The notes beneath the pieces are model-generated. The model searched no databases. It was not told where the DNA came from and worked only from the letters and a program-made list of their open reading frames with translations. From assembly GCF_003992595.1 (NCBI RefSeq), contig NZ_RZNA01000048.1, forward strand, positions 21,537-85,536: a stretch of 64,000 bases of DNA, read 5' to 3'. How positions within the stretch are numbered: position 1 is the first letter of the stretch; each line of letters begins with the position of its first letter. Shown here one piece after another: positions 1 through 7,132 of the stretch. Source of the DNA: Flagellimonas oceanensis (lineage in GTDB: Bacteria; Bacteroidota; Bacteroidia; Flavobacteriales; Flavobacteriaceae). The translations under genes and the position numbers were made by a program.

Positions 1-732
1 AGGAAGCTCATGGAGGACTATGCCAAGAGTTTCCATAGGAACCAAGAGGTCAAGGCCGAGAACTTGAAATATTATGCCAAGATAGAGCGCGAACGCACCT
101 ACAGGGGCTTCGATAAGCAGGTTTAGGAGAATGCACCTTACAGAGGTGAAATAGCAAGGCTAAGGAACGAGGTACGGAAAGTGGAACGGGGCGAGTCCGT
201 TGGGAATGTCAAAGAGCTTGAAAAAAGGATAGCAGAGCAAACAAGATTGGCCCCTCACAAACAGAACGGACAGCTTGTGGCCGCTGGGATGCAGAAAGAG
301 GGGCCACAGACTCATATCCATATCATAGTCAGCAGAAGGGATGTTACGAACACCTATACGCTTTCCCCGATGGCCAAGCACAAGGCATCGGAAGTGGAAC
401 TGAATGGAAAGACGGTCAAGAGAGGATTTGACAGGGATAGTTTTTACCAATCAGCGGAGAAGACTTTTGATAAAACAACGGGATTTAAAAGGAACTATGT
501 GGAATCCTACGTTGGGAGTAAGGCCCATGCCAAGGAACCGGGGAAGTTCTTTGCCAAAGTCATGGGGCTGCCCACCAAGGAAAAGGACATGGCCTTTAAA
601 CTTCTTAAAACCATGGGTGTCAAAGCTCCCAGTATGCCGACCAATAAAGTACAAATGGCGGCAAAGATCATCAAAGCTCTAGGTAGGGGAATCGATAAGG
701 CGAGGGGCACAGGTGAGGATATGGGCTACTGA
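1..732 (+). pseudogene. Relaxase/mobilization protein (Bacteroidetes conjugative-element type), 3' part, interrupted by TAG
   Basis: Frame 1 is open from the window edge to the TGA at 730-732 except for one in-frame TAG at 124-126. The peptides before and after the TAG read as one protein: KIERERTYRGFDKQV, stop, ENAPYRGEIARLRNEVRK. Further on, THIHIIVSRRD supplies the His-hydrophobic-His signature of relaxases that nick oriT for conjugative transfer. The general shape (HIHIIVSRRD, then NTYTLSPM, then a lysine-rich C-terminus) resembles the DUF5712/MobB-like relaxases of Bacteroidetes integrative elements; that family name is from memory. The N-terminal part lies left of the window. GTG at 181 could start a truncated 183-residue product that keeps the HxH motif. 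I infer a decayed mobilization gene. Confidence 0.7.
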
Positions 733-881
733 AATCCAAAAAGTAGGTTGCGCCCTACCGAGTTTTTGCTTCACGCTTATCTATCGGAACGCTACAAAAC
801 CCCGATAGGATCCATGCGCAAAAGTTGGAGGTAAGATTTGGGGTTCTTTTTGTAAACAGTTCGGTTTTAAGGGAAGGTTGC

Positions 882-902
882 ATTTTTAGGGAAGGCTACA
901 AA
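882..902 (+). repeat. 21-bp inverted repeat, left arm
   Basis: The 21 bases here recur as an exact reverse complement at 3965-3985, so the two arms bracket the protease/lipoprotein region. A related, imperfect direct copy (core aagggaaggttgca) sits immediately upstream at about 863-881. No transposase lies between the arms. They may be arm-type sites for an integrase or ends of a small element; this is inference. Confidence 0.6.
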
Positions 903-1242
903 GCCATCACTTAACTTTAGACCAAGTTCAGTCCACTTTTAGTTGAAGATTTACACCTTGGATTAGCAATACTAGGCTATGACAAATAACTTTTGATTTT
1001 TTAAGCACGATAGATTGGATAAAAAAAATGTGAACAGTAACTGGTATTTTGATTATACGTTTTTGAAAAATATGTAGTCTCAGTTGTTGAGCGAATTGCT
1101 GAATTTCAGCACTAGATAAAATCACTTAACTCGAATTAACTTATTGTTTAAGTGGAGTCCAAATAAGCTTGATTCCTATTTTATTTATATTTCTTTATGT
1201 TTTTTAAATGGATAAAATGGAATGAACGATTTGTATTACATC

Positions 1243-1269
1243 AAAAACATCCGATTTTCAAATCGGATG
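1243..1269 (-). terminator. Rho-independent terminator of the protease gene
   Basis: A hairpin (catccgattt/aaatcggatg, 1248-1269) lies about 40 bp beyond the leftward protease stop codon. On the minus strand it is followed by a short T run (plus-strand AAAAA at 1243-1247). Confidence 0.6.
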
Positions 1270-1307
1270 CTTGGCTTTGCTCTTACTTATTATCTATGAG
1301 AACCTTT

Positions 1308-2865
1308 CTATTCTTTAATGATTTTATGGGTCTCCCTTTCTCTTTCCGATATAATTTCAAGAATGTACAATCCTTTTTTAAGTCCATTCAAGTCTAAATC
1401 AAAACCAGAAGTTCCAATTTCACCTTTGCCTTGAAGAAATATGTTACTTTGGAAATCAGAAAGTATATATTCGAATGTCTTTTGGTTGCTTAATCCCAGC
1501 TTCCTTTCTTCAAGTGGAGAAATTTCACTTATTGTTAAGTAGTCTTTTACTGGATTTGGACTCACTCTAAAATAATAGCGTCCAGGGATTTGTCCTGTAT
1601 AATATGCACTATGGGTACCCGTATTACAAACATTGTCATTTCTTACTTCTACCCTTATGGAGCTTTCAGTATAGTACTTGGTCAATGTTCTTCCGGTGGT
1701 GTTTGTATAAAAGGAATTGTTAATATACCAAGAATATGGGGTTTCCCCACTGCCTCCATTAGCGGTAATGTCAATATAGTTGCTGTTGACATTATAAATA
1801 GTTACGGTCATTGGGGATTGACCAGCATTTTGGTTCACATTCAAGCGTTCGGTAATCGTATAGCCATGAGAAGAGGTTGCACGTATCCATCCATTACCGG
1901 AAGATGTTGAGCTCGAAGCTTTTACTGTAACTTGTGAATTGCTACCGGAAACGACCTGAATATTACTGGATGACGACCATGTAATGTTTCCAGTGCCATT
2001 ATGTAAAGTATAAGAGGTATTCGTATTACACAATAAACTATTTCCAGAAATATATGGAAAAGCCACGAAGTTGTCAATCCAATTTCTATAGTTGTAAAGT
2101 CGAGTATAAATTGTGGGCTTGTTATCCTTGGGTGCCTCTCCCCAACTTGAACAGCCAATTAAAAAGCGTTGGCCACTTTTCAACACGGTTGCAGGACCGC
2201 CACTGTCACCTGGGGCCACTCCTGCATTAGCCAATCTAAGTGCTATCATATTATATGTGACTTGTACGGAGCCCGTATTTTGGCTATTTGCACTACTGCT
2301 GGAAATGATTGGCATATCCAATGTCTGAAGATTGTTTGATGGGAAACCGTTATCAGTAGTAAGTCCCCATCCCGTTACTCTTGCAGTATTACTTGGTGAT
2401 GAATCAAATGCTTCATCCGTTAATTGAATAGGTTGTACATCACTATTAAAATTCAATGGAGCTGTAAGTCTGATTAAAGCTAGGTCATTTTCAAAAGTTA
2501 TGCTATTGTAATTTGGGTGCCTGACAATTTGAGCGACATTTCTGTACTGCCCTGTGGTTAAATCATTCCGTTGCGTTATGCCTGCTGAAATCGTTATTTC
2601 ATTAACGCCAATAACGTTTCCGTTAATTGTATTGGTCACACAATGTGCTGCTGTTAAAATCCATTCTGATGTTAGGATGGAACCTCCGCAGATATGATTA
2701 TTTCTAGCTCCTACAATATGATGGTTGTTGGTTGCCCGCATAGAAACTTGCCAAGGATTTTGGTCGATTGTCGTATCGTTACCACCTATGATTCGGTTTT
2801 GACCAAATGCTAAGGAGAATGCAAAAAATAATAGGATAAGTAGGTTTTTTTTTTGAGTTTTTCAT
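1308..2865 (-). CDS. Secreted trypsin-like serine protease (S1) with T9SS sorting domain; apparent frameshift in the signal peptide
   Basis: The protease domain carries the whole triad: His in TAAHC, Asp in NDLALIRL and Ser in GDSGGP. The activation site R-IIGG precedes it, as in trypsins. The last 80 or so residues form a type IX secretion sorting domain (SPNPVKDYL near its start, LKKGLYILEI near its end), so the protein should be exported and anchored or released at the surface. A good signal peptide (LLILLFFAFSLAFGQ) lies just upstream, but its ATG at 2863-2865 is one base out of frame because the minus strand has A10 (2845-2854); with A9 the gene would read straight through as 518 residues. 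Without that correction the first in-frame ATG (2741) lacks the signal peptide and the IIGG. It follows a lipoprotein gene by 26 bp, probably as one operon. Slippage, phase variation, decay or a sequencing error are all possible. Confidence 0.8.
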
Positions 2866-2891
2866 AATGTTTGGTTTTTTGAAGAATTGGT

Positions 2892-3302
2892 TTAATCACT
2901 TATAAGAGTAAAACCTTTGAAATCATTGGTCAATAGGCCATGATTTCCAGAAAGACATGAGAATATTTTTCCTTTGATAAAAACTTCTTCACCAACATCC
3001 GAATTCATTTTTCTTGTTGGAAAAACTCGTATTATTTTTTCTTTATACAGCTCGAAGAGTTCAGGGATATTAGTTTCTATGTCAACTTCATAATACTTTT
3101 TATTACCATTAAAAAATGGCTGTCCCTCTTCTACAACTTTTACTATCGCCGGAACACCTTCCGTTAATTCTGTTTCCATTGCAGATTCAATGCACAATGA
3201 CTCTAAACTTGACAGAGGATCATTGTTTTCTTGTCCATTGGAACAGGCAGCGAATAATAAAAGGGGAATTAGGATGATTATAATTATAGTGTTGTTTTTC
3301 AT
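2892..3302 (-). CDS. Hypothetical lipoprotein
   Basis: This 136-residue protein starts with a lysine, a long hydrophobic stretch and a lipobox (LLLFAAC, Cys at about 20), so it should be lipidated and held in the envelope. After the cysteine comes a short Asn/Glu-rich linker. The remaining 100 residues are soluble, with two further cysteines (one in LCIESAM, one in FSCLSG) that could form a disulfide, and GEEVFIKGKIF hints at a small beta-barrel of OB-fold type, which I cannot confirm. I do not recognise the family. It lies 26 bp upstream of the secreted protease on the same strand inside the mobile-element end, so both are likely cargo and may be co-transcribed. A role as protease partner or inhibitor is only a guess. 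Confidence 0.65.
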   Translation of the reverse strand: MKNNTIIIIILIPLLLFAACSNGQENNDPLSSLESLCIESAMETELTEGVPAIVKVVEEGQPFFNGNKKYYEVDIETNIPELFELYKEKIIRVFPTRKMNSDVGEEVFIKGKIFSCLSGNHGLLTNDFKGFTLISD

Positions 3303-3466
3303 AGCATTAATATTAAATTAATTAAATACTAACTTTCATAAAATTAGTTGTTTAGATCCTTAGAAAGGATGTAAAAAAATCTAATTAGTTGCGTATTGAA
3401 TCTAAATTGCAGTTTTGAGACTGACTTTATTGAGTATTATTTGAGGGCTTATATTTAATTGGTTCT

Positions 3467-3512
3467 TCTGTAAAACTAGATAGCGTTTATCTGTAAAACT
3501 AGATAGCGTTTA
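3467..3512 (+). repeat. 23-bp tandem direct repeat, two perfect copies
   Basis: Copies at 3467-3489 and 3490-3512 are identical and directly adjacent (each begins tctgtaaaactagatagc). A shorter echo, cttctgtaaag, follows at about 3518. Direct repeats near an attachment site are typical of arm-type integrase or excisionase binding sites, but that role here is inference. Confidence 0.7.
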
Positions 3513-3964
3513 ATCGACTTCTGTAAAGTCTTTCACTTGCGTAATTTACAGTATCCGTCTTCTATATTAGCACGTTCCATGTATTAAAATGTTTGATAAT
3601 ACGGTTTGATATATCCACAATTTCATCTCCGTTTCATACAGTTAGTTTCCTTGTAATATCTTTTAAAATGCTAATTTTTGCAGCAAATATCATCTTCTTT
3701 TGAGCAAGCTCTTAATCTAGAATATCTTACATTAAAAAAGAATATTAGAATTGAAACATTTGAATTTACACAAAAAAATTAATAATTAAAAACCTACATA
3801 TTTAAAATATATATCTTACTTAGAAATAATACAATAGTTTTGGTTCTTTATTTTTCATATTGATACTTAAATCGTTTAACTGATCAATATGATTTAGTTT
3901 TATCAGTTTTTATCATCAATCTTTTTGTGTGAGCTAATCTTTGTTAAAATTTAGCCTCACCCTT

Positions 3965-3985
3965 TTTGTAGCCTTCCCTAAAAAT
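3965..3985 (-). repeat. 21-bp inverted repeat, right arm
   Basis: Exact reverse complement of 882-902. The two arms face each other about 3.06 kb apart and enclose the protease and lipoprotein genes. Confidence 0.6.
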
Positions 3986-4309
3986 TTTTTCAAACAGAAT
4001 TTTTGTATGTTTAGGTTATCATATATACATAAAATTTGTGTTCAAAAGTTGTTTTTTGCTTTCCGTGTTTTTAACGGGAACTCCTTCAAGGTTACAGGGT
4101 AAAACTATGATTTTCGGCAATATAAGATTTCGTCGATGATTCAGTCATCCCGACTCATTTTAGTGTTTAGCTGGTGTATATGTTTGTTTAATATTTTATA
4201 GTTAGATTTGACATCTACGAAGTAAGGTTACCAAAAGTGGTCTGTAATTCGGTTAGCAGCAAAAGCATAGGCAAGGAAAAACGTAATAAACATAAGGGTT
4301 GGCGAATTA

Positions 4310-4331
4310 GGTTCGAATCCCTCAGCGCCCA
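4310..4331 (+). other. tRNA 3'-end fragment (putative attachment site, att)
   Basis: The bases ggttcgaatccctcagcgcc and two more match a tRNA T-loop (TTCGAAT), the 3' half of a T stem and the 3' acceptor strand. No 5' acceptor strand (GGGCGCT) or anticodon arm is found upstream, and the upstream bases do not pair with the T stem. A strong terminator follows directly, as expected behind a genuine tRNA gene. This fits a tRNA end left behind when an element integrated into the tRNA gene, with the intact tRNA copy presumably at the far left end of the element, outside the window. Confidence 0.65.
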
Positions 4332-4334
4332 CAG

Positions 4335-4365
4335 AAAAAGCCTTCGAAAAATCGAAGGCTTTTTT
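4335..4365. terminator. Bidirectional terminator (displaced tRNA / MBL hydrolase)
   Basis: A 13-bp perfect stem (aaaaagccttcga with its complement, loop of about five bases) has an A tract on one side and a T tract on the other. It can stop transcription of the former tRNA on the plus strand and of the hydrolase gene (stop at 4372) on the minus strand. Confidence 0.8.
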
Positions 4366-4371
4366 GGTTTT

Positions 4372-5055
4372 TTATACAGTGATGGACTCCCCAATATCAG
4401 GCAAAATCAATTTCTTTCCCTTTTTTTCAAAATACTCAACCGCTTTGGTTTTATCTATTTTAATAGGAGGGAAGGTGTCATAATGACAACCGATTACGGT
4501 GTTACATTCGATAAAGTCACTGGCAATGGTCGCATCTTCGTAACCCATAGTGAAATTGTCCCCGATTGGGAGAACGGCAATATCCAGCTTTGGGCAGGTT
4601 TTTGGAATAAGTTCCATGTCCTTGGTCAATGCGGTATCCCCTGCTATGTAAATGCATTTTGAATCATCCCATAGCACAAAACCACCAGGGTTTCCTCCGT
4701 TACTGCCATCGGGCAGCATACTGGAATGGATAGCGGTCACATATTTGGCAGTTCCAAAATCAAAGGTGTATTTCCCGCCATGGTTCATACCGTGTCCTTC
4801 AATGCCTTTGTTCCCAAACCAGGTGGCAACCTCAAAATTGGAGACTAAAAGTGCCTCTGGATTGTTTTTTGCAATGGCTTCCACATCGAGTACATGGTCT
4901 TGGTGTCCATGGGTCACAAAAATGTAGTCCACTTTAAGACTGTCGATATCTACATCCGATGCCATTTCGTTGCCTGAAATGAAGGGGTCGAACAATATCT
5001 TCTTCCCATTCATCTCTACTAGCAATGTGGCATGGCCTAAATAGGTAATCTTCAT
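4372..5055 (-). CDS. Metal-dependent hydrolase, UPF0173/MBL-fold family
   Basis: The 227-residue length and sequence fit the UPF0173 group of metallo-beta-lactamase-fold hydrolases. The N-terminus MKITYLGHATLLVE and the metal signature THGHQDH (about residue 49) are visible. Further likely ligands are the His in VTAIHSS, the Asp in IYIAGDTAL and the late His in CHYDTFPP. Members are predicted dinuclear-zinc hydrolases whose natural substrate is generally unknown. There is no signal peptide, so it acts in the cytoplasm. It is the first chromosomal gene beyond the mobile-element boundary, reads toward that boundary and ends next to the shared terminator. Confidence 0.85.
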   Translation of the reverse strand: MKITYLGHATLLVEMNGKKILFDPFISGNEMASDVDIDSLKVDYIFVTHGHQDHVLDVEAIAKNNPEALLVSNFEVATWFGNKGIEGHGMNHGGKYTFDFGTAKYVTAIHSSMLPDGSNGGNPGGFVLWDDSKCIYIAGDTALTKDMELIPKTCPKLDIAVLPIGDNFTMGYEDATIASDFIECNTVIGCHYDTFPPIKIDKTKAVEYFEKKGKKLILPDIGESITV

Positions 5056-5259
5056 AGTAGTTTTATTTTTTTGGATTAATGTTTTATTGATATTTAATAA
5101 TAGTAATGTCCAAGGGACGAAAGGCTTTTTTTGGTTTTCTAAATTTAAAAAGAACCAATGGGATTTTCAATTTAAAACGGAATGGAATTGATAGCTGATA
5201 AACGGGATTTTTTATAGTAGAAAAATATGGTTTGATGAAAAAGGAATTACCTTTGCAAC

Positions 5260-5673
5260 ATGATTGCTACAATTTGCAGAAAAGCCCATTTTAATGCAGC
5301 CCACAGGCTCCATAATCCCAACTGGAGCAAGGAGAAGAATATAGAGGTGTTCGGTAAATGCAACAGCCCAAGTTTCCATGGCCATAATTTTGATCTTGAG
5401 GTTCGGATAAAAGGCGAGGTCGACCCGGATACAGGTTTTGTGATGGATCTAGCCGATTTGGGCGCCTTGATCAAGGATGAGGTAGAGGAGCGGTTCGATC
5501 ATAAAAACTTGAATGAGGATTGTCCAGAGTTTGCAGACCTATTGCCTACCACGGAGTACTTTGTAAAAGTGATTTACGATATCTTGAAACCCAAGCTGAA
5601 AAAAGGGCAATTATTACATATTACCTTGCACGAGACATCAAAGAACTCTGCAGAGTATGGAGATTGGGATTAA
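5260..5673 (+). CDS. 6-pyruvoyl-tetrahydropterin synthase / 6-carboxytetrahydropterin synthase family
   Basis: This 137-residue protein has the family length and the zinc triad His15 (NAAHR), His40 and His42 (FHGHN). These enzymes convert 7,8-dihydroneopterin triphosphate to 6-pyruvoyl-tetrahydropterin, or to 6-carboxytetrahydropterin in queuosine synthesis (QueD). The catalytic cysteine, Cys34, sits five residues before HGH (C-x5-HGH). That spacing is the one I recall for animal-type PTPS, whereas E. coli QueD has C-x3-HGH. A pterin rather than a queuosine role is therefore possible. The C-terminal glutamate (LHETSKNSAEY) and Asp/His pair (RFDHKNLN) are present. It lies just upstream of tRNA-Val, on the same strand. 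Confidence 0.85.
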   Translation: MIATICRKAHFNAAHRLHNPNWSKEKNIEVFGKCNSPSFHGHNFDLEVRIKGEVDPDTGFVMDLADLGALIKDEVEERFDHKNLNEDCPEFADLLPTTEYFVKVIYDILKPKLKKGQLLHITLHETSKNSAEYGDWD

Positions 5674-5701
5674 TTTCCGATATTGCAGCCCAATTTACAA
5701 C

Positions 5702-5776
5702 GGGATATTAGCTCAGTTGGTTTAGAGCGCTGCCTTGACAGGGCAGAGGTCACTGGTTCGAATCCAGTATATCCCA
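5702..5776 (+). tRNA. tRNA-Val (GAC)
   Basis: A full cloverleaf can be drawn. The acceptor stem is gggatat/atatccc, the D arm contains gctcagttggtttagagc, the anticodon stem is ctgcc/ggcag around the loop ttgacag (anticodon GAC, valine), and the T arm is actgg-ttcgaat-ccagt. The discriminator base is A and CCA is not encoded. It starts 28 bp after the pterin synthase gene. Confidence 0.93.
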
Positions 5777-5791
5777 CTCTTTTCCTTTCAA

Positions 5792-7066
5792 TTACAGAAT
5801 ATCCAAAACCCTTTCCAAAGCCATTCCACGTGATCCTTTGATAAGCAAGGTTCCTTTTTTCAAGGGATGATTTGAGAGATGTTCCTGTAAATCATCAAAA
5901 GATGGAAACTTATGGAATGAAGTATTGGTACTGAAGAAATTTTCGCCCACCAAATATCCTTCGTCAAAATTCAATTGCTTTGCAAAATCCGCAATAGCTT
6001 GATGCTCTTCGGAGGCAGTGTTGCCCAATTCGAACATATCGCCGATGATCAAGGTTTTCCTTTGGGCGTCCATTAAGCTAAAGTTTTCCAACGCAGCTTT
6101 CATACTGGTGGGATTCGCGTTGTAAGCATCCAATACAATGTCAAACCCGTTTTTGGTCAGGATTTGCGAACGATTGTTCTGTGGTTGATAGCCTTCGATG
6201 GCTGATTTGATGTCTTCCAAGGGAACATTGAAATACTTCCCCATCAAAATGGCTGCACAACAATTGGGAAAGTTGTACTTGCCAACTAAGTGTGTATTGA
6301 TTCGTGTTCCTTCAACTTCAAGGGAAACATAGGGGGCAACCCCAAGAAATTTGATATTGTAAAAGTGATGGTCTCTAGTGCTGAAACCCATCTTTTTGGT
6401 GTACCCTGCTAATTTTTCTTTTTGAATCTCATCATCTGCATTTAAAAAAACATACTTGTTATGTGAGGTAAGGTAATCGTAGAGTTCGCTTTTTCCTTGA
6501 ATGACACCTTCCACGCTTCCAAAACCTTCCAGATGGGCTTTGCCAAAATTGGTAATGTACCCAAAATCTGGCTGGGCAATATCGCAAAGGGATTCAATTT
6601 CCTTTTTGTGGTTGGCACCCATTTCCACAATGGCGATTTCAGTATCCTCTTTTATGGAAAGCAAAGTCAAAGGAACACCAATATGATTGTTGAGATTGCC
6701 TTGGGTGGCTATCGTCCTGTATTTTTTGGAGATGACCGCATTGATGAGTTCCTTGGTGGTGGTTTTGCCATTACTTCCTGTAAGCGAAATAATCTTTGCT
6801 TTGCAATGGCTCCTGTGGTGGGAGGCCAACTCTTGAAGTGTTCCCAAAACATCGTTGCATAGAATGGATCTTTCAGAGGTTTTGAATTCTTCTTCATCTA
6901 TTATGGCAAAAGAGGCGCCTTTGTCCAGGGCTTGTTGCGCAAATGCATTACCATTGAAATTGGGCCCCTTAAGGGCAAAGAACAGACAGTTTTCGGTAAT
7001 TTTCCGAGTGTCCGTACATATTGTGGGGTGCTCCAAAAACAGAGCGTGCAACTCTTCCATTGTCAT
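5792..7066 (-). CDS. murF: UDP-N-acetylmuramoyl-tripeptide--D-alanyl-D-alanine ligase MurF
   Basis: MurF adds D-Ala-D-Ala to the UDP-MurNAc tripeptide in the last cytoplasmic step of peptidoglycan precursor synthesis. The N-terminal substrate domain has STDTR-like CTDTRKI and FFALKGPNFNGN, the central ATPase domain has the P-loop SLTGSNGKTTTKE (about residue 115 of the full frame) and the EMGAN/GxITNFGKAHLEGFG motifs. The C-terminal domain has LDAYNANPTSMKAAL. I chose the ATG at 7066 (MTMEELHALF). The longer frame to 7123 would include the gldJ terminator hairpin and has no homologous sequence. The product has 424 residues. It lies downstream of gldJ but behind that terminator, so it may have its own promoter. 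Confidence 0.93.
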   Translation of the reverse strand: MTMEELHALFLEHPTICTDTRKITENCLFFALKGPNFNGNAFAQQALDKGASFAIIDEEEFKTSERSILCNDVLGTLQELASHHRSHCKAKIISLTGSNGKTTTKELINAVISKKYRTIATQGNLNNHIGVPLTLLSIKEDTEIAIVEMGANHKKEIESLCDIAQPDFGYITNFGKAHLEGFGSVEGVIQGKSELYDYLTSHNKYVFLNADDEIQKEKLAGYTKKMGFSTRDHHFYNIKFLGVAPYVSLEVEGTRINTHLVGKYNFPNCCAAILMGKYFNVPLEDIKSAIEGYQPQNNRSQILTKNGFDIVLDAYNANPTSMKAALENFSLMDAQRKTLIIGDMFELGNTASEEHQAIADFAKQLNFDEGYLVGENFFSTNTSFHKFPSFDDLQEHLSNHPLKKGTLLIKGSRGMALERVLDIL

Positions 7067-7076
7067 AAATCGAAGA

Positions 7077-7112
7077 TAAAAAAAAGCCCCGACCTTTTGG
7101 CCGGGGCTTTTT
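7077..7112 (-). terminator. Terminator of gldJ
   Basis: An 11-bp GC-rich stem (aaaaagccccg/cggggcttttt, 7081-7091 with 7102-7112) lies about 20 bp beyond the gldJ stop codon and is followed by a T run on the minus strand. It separates gldJ from murF. Confidence 0.8.
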
Positions 7113-7132
7113 AAAATACTCAAGAAATTATA

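Larger units (their letters stand above)
733..1307. other. Non-coding stretch inside the mobile-element end
   Basis: No credible gene is visible. The stretch holds a small hairpin at 743-757, a pair of related motifs at about 863-902 (the second is one arm of a 21-bp inverted repeat whose partner is at 3965-3985) and a hairpin terminator for the leftward protease gene at 1243-1269. The remainder is AT-rich with no recognisable signal. Confidence 0.5.
3303..4309. other. AT-rich non-coding end of the mobile element
   Basis: About 1 kb with no supported gene. It holds the promoter region of the lipoprotein/protease pair, a perfect 23-bp tandem repeat at 3467-3512, the right arm of the 21-bp inverted repeat at 3965-3985 and a small dyad (gatga/tcatc) near 4134-4148. 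Its right edge is the tRNA 3'-end fragment at 4310-4331. Base composition is clearly more AT-rich than the genes to the right, in keeping with acquired DNA. Confidence 0.55.

Noticed and set aside
928..1125. Short leftward gene between the relaxase and the protease
   Set aside because: Low-complexity AT-rich sequence with no start signal or family resemblance.
1590..1910. Antisense gene inside the secreted protease
   Set aside because: It is a mirror of the conserved protease frame.
882..3985. Insertion sequence bounded by the 21-bp inverted repeats
   Set aside because: No transposase gene lies between the arms and no target-site duplication was seen outside them.
4237..4331. Complete tRNA gene ending at 4331
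   Set aside because: No 5' acceptor strand or anticodon arm is present and the upstream bases do not pair with the T stem; only the 3' end is there.
7067..7123. N-terminal extension of MurF
   Set aside because: The extra codons are translated from the gldJ terminator hairpin.
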